Origin: Chitinophaga pinensis
Lineage (GTDB): Bacteria; Bacteroidota; Bacteroidia; Flavobacteriales_D; Crocinitomicaceae
Direction of reading: 5' to 3'
Length of the DNA: 6,626 bases
Assembly (NCBI GenBank): GCA_945870115.1
Contig: CAMBRH010000201.1
Span: 1 to 6,626, forward strand
In this document: in pieces, positions 5,558-6,626 of the stretch
How the letters are laid out: each line of letters begins with the position of its first letter
Position numbering within the stretch: position 1 is the stretch's first letter
Position numbers and translations under genes: made by a program
Notes under the pieces: generated by a model
Seen by the model: only the letters and a program-made list of their open reading frames with translations
Databases searched by the model: none
What the model was told of the DNA's origin: nothing

Positions 5558-6626
5558 TTAGTTTTTAATCACTTTCAATAATTTAGTTGAATTTCCTTGA
5601 GTGATTGTAACGTGATACATTCCCATTTGGTAATTTTCTCCTAAACTCAATTCAGTTATTTTATCCGCTTGAATTGTTACACTTTCAATTAATTTTCCAG
5701 TTACATCTGTTACTTTAACAATAACATCAGCATCATTTTCAGATGTTAATCTTACACTAAAGTTATTGATGTATGGATTCGGGAAAACAAGTGCATCGAA
5801 ATTAATTGTTTCATTTGTTTCCTCATCAATTGCGTCCAATTCAGCATCAGCAATATTTGGATTGCTAAGTTTAGCTAAAGTTCCTGGCGTAGTTATGTTA
5901 CAACTTGTTCCATAATTATTTTGCCATGCTCCGTTGATAAATACATCTACATCAACAACGTAAGTAGTATTAATTGCTATTCCAGTTAATTGAGAAAGCT
6001 TAAATAATCTACTTGGCTTGTCAATAGTCTGATTGAATGATGTGGCTACATTTACAACTCTAAAACGATATTGAGTGGCTCCAAAAATTGCATCTGCGTA
6101 TAAATCAGTTTTAACACTTGTTAAAGTTGTTCCACATTGTGAAGTTTGTATTTTTGATGTAGGTAAAGCTGGAGTAATTATGTTACAAGGTGTTCCGTAA
6201 CCAATCCATGCACCATTTACAAATACATTCACCTCAACAACATTAGTTACTCCATAAAATACGGTTGCTAATTGAGACAATTTGAAAGTTCTAGAAGCCT
6301 TAGTTATTTCTTGTACATTTGCTCCATTCGTAACTCTAAACTTGTATTGCGTAGCACTAATGATTGGGTCTGCATATAAGTCTGCTGCAACACTTGTTAA
6401 CGTTGAACCACATTGTGAAACAATTATTTTAGACAAACTAGCAGCTGATCTTGTAGTAATTGGACAAGAAGTTCCGAAATCAGACCATGCCGAATTGTAA
6501 AATGCTCTACAACTTACTTGGTAAGTAACACCAGGTAAACAACCAGGTATTTGAGACATTTTAAATGTTCTTGATGGTTTTTGAATTGTTAAAGTAACTG
6601 CACCATTTACTAATCTATACTCGTAA
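5558..6626 (-). CDS. T9SS-secreted repeat protein with type A sorting domain, 3' part (5' end outside window)
   Basis: The minus-strand frame stays open to the window edge, so 355 C-terminal residues are visible. The Met codon at 6557-6559 lies inside a repeat (before SQIPG) and is not the true start. The visible part has three tandem units of about 90 residues, the first partial. Each is built as QCG-x-TLTSV, ADxIxxATQYxFRV, a RxFKLSQL helix-like segment, and a VNGAW-x-YGTxC-xIxTP closing strand. The pattern is beta-rich and Ig/FN3-like. An acidic linker (DAELDAIDEETNE) leads to a C-terminal domain with VFPNPY, VKVTDVTGKL and a TKLLKVIKN terminus, the hallmarks of the T9SS type A sorting domain that is removed during export across the outer membrane. 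The protein is probably a cell-surface or secreted adhesin or enzyme, but its functional domain would lie upstream. It is convergent with the glycan operon, with two terminators between them. No function is assigned. Confidence 0.9.
   Translation of the reverse strand, partial: YEYRLVNGAVTLTIQKPSRTFKMSQIPGCLPGVTYQVSCRAFYNSAWSDFGTSCPITTRSAASLSKIIVSQCGSTLTSVAADLYADPIISATQYKFRVTNGANVQEITKASRTFKLSQLATVFYGVTNVVEVNVFVNGAWIGYGTPCNIITPALPTSKIQTSQCGTTLTSVKTDLYADAIFGATQYRFRVVNVATSFNQTIDKPSRLFKLSQLTGIAINTTYVVDVDVFINGAWQNNYGTSCNITTPGTLAKLSNPNIADAELDAIDEETNETINFDALVFPNPYINNFSVRLTSENDADVIVKVTDVTGKLIESVTIQADKITELSLGENYQMGMYHVTITQGNSTKLLKVIKN
5561..5800 (-). other. T9SS type A C-terminal sorting domain
   Basis: About 80 C-terminal residues match the Por-secretion-system tail. 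NFDALVFPNPY contains the FPNP motif that opens the domain. It is followed by alternating strands (NNFSVRL, DVIVKVTDVTGKLIES), a GMYHVTI strand, and the terminal TKLLKVIKN. The family directs outer-membrane translocation through T9SS, with cleavage of the tail and often attachment to the surface. The call is by motif recognition. Confidence 0.88.
5885..6151 (-). repeat. Tandem protein repeat unit 3 (about 89 aa), membrane-distal to the sorting domain
   Basis: This unit runs from IQTSQCGTTLTSV through ATQYRFRVVN, KPSRLFKLSQL and VFINGAW to YGTSCNITTP. It aligns along its whole length with the unit at 6152-6424. It has the QCG cysteine near its start and the second cysteine near its end. It has a small insertion (SFNQTID and QNN) compared with unit 2. 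Confidence 0.88.
6152..6424 (-). repeat. Tandem protein repeat unit 2 (about 91 aa)
   Basis: This unit runs from IIVSQCGSTLTSV through ATQYKFRVTN, KASRTFKLSQL and VFVNGAW to YGTPCNIITP, then an ALPTSK linker. It is clearly homologous to the next unit at both protein and DNA level, for example the shared CCACATTGTGAA around the QCG codons (+ strand as printed). One cysteine lies near each end. Confidence 0.88.
6425..6626 (-). repeat. Tandem protein repeat unit 1, partial and more divergent
   Basis: The visible part starts at YEYRLVNGAV, matching the QYxFRVxNG strand of the other units. It continues with KPSRTFKMSQI, VTYQVSCRAFYNSAW and FGTSCPITT. It lacks its QCG start, which would lie beyond the window. 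It has two extra cysteines, in PGCLPG and QVSCRAF, that the other units do not have. Confidence 0.82.

Noticed and set aside
6282..6500. Plus-strand reading frame of 72 codons
   Set aside because: It is antisense to a repeat unit of the secreted protein; the repeat homology shows that the minus strand is the coding one.
6557..6559. Met codon as the start of the minus-strand secreted protein
   Set aside because: The frame continues to the window edge and the upstream residues are part of a repeat unit (KPSRTFK just before). No signal peptide follows the Met.

Overview
The window is strongly AT-rich and its codon use is dominated by A/T-ending codons. Start sites lack clear Shine-Dalgarno sequences, and one gene ends in a type IX secretion (T9SS) type A sorting domain. 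Together these point to a member of the Bacteroidota, most likely Flavobacteriia (Flavobacterium-like). This is inferred from sequence character, not from a search.

Positions 1-5418 (+ strand) hold the 3' end of a surface-glycan biosynthesis operon with six tightly packed genes. In order they are: a 5'-truncated GT-B glycosyltransferase (1-438); a CapK/PaaK-like adenylate-forming ligase (448-1779); a FemAB/GNAT-type acyl or aminoacyl transferase with a GTG start (1782-2792); a stand-alone N10-formyl-THF-dependent formyltransferase, probably acting on an amino sugar (2789-3565); a DUF354-type GT-B protein (3569-4660); and a NodB-fold polysaccharide deacetylase-like protein with an unusual metal-site motif (4657-5418). 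Gaps are 9 bp or less and two junctions are 4-bp ATGA overlaps, so the genes are probably co-transcribed and translationally coupled. None has an obvious signal peptide or membrane helix, so they probably act on cytoplasmic precursors or at the inner face of the membrane. A plausible joint role is to build and decorate an O-antigen, capsule or glycolipid with N-formyl and acyl/aminoacyl groups. The genes that make the nucleotide sugars, and the flippase and polymerase, are not in the window.

Positions 5419-5557 are a convergent intergenic region with two strong hairpins. One is a 14-bp stem with T-tracts on both strands. The other is a 13-bp stem best oriented to stop minus-strand transcription.

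Positions 5558-6626 (- strand) hold the 3' part of a large secreted protein, with its 5' end outside the window. It has three tandem units of about 90 residues (the first partial) carrying regularly placed cysteines, then an acidic linker and a C-terminal T9SS type A sorting domain. It looks unrelated to the glycan operon and marks the operon's boundary.

The most interesting points are the unusual combination of ligase, FemAB, formyltransferase, DUF354 and deacetylase-like genes, the non-canonical metal motif of the deacetylase-like protein, and the cysteine-patterned repeats of the secreted protein.
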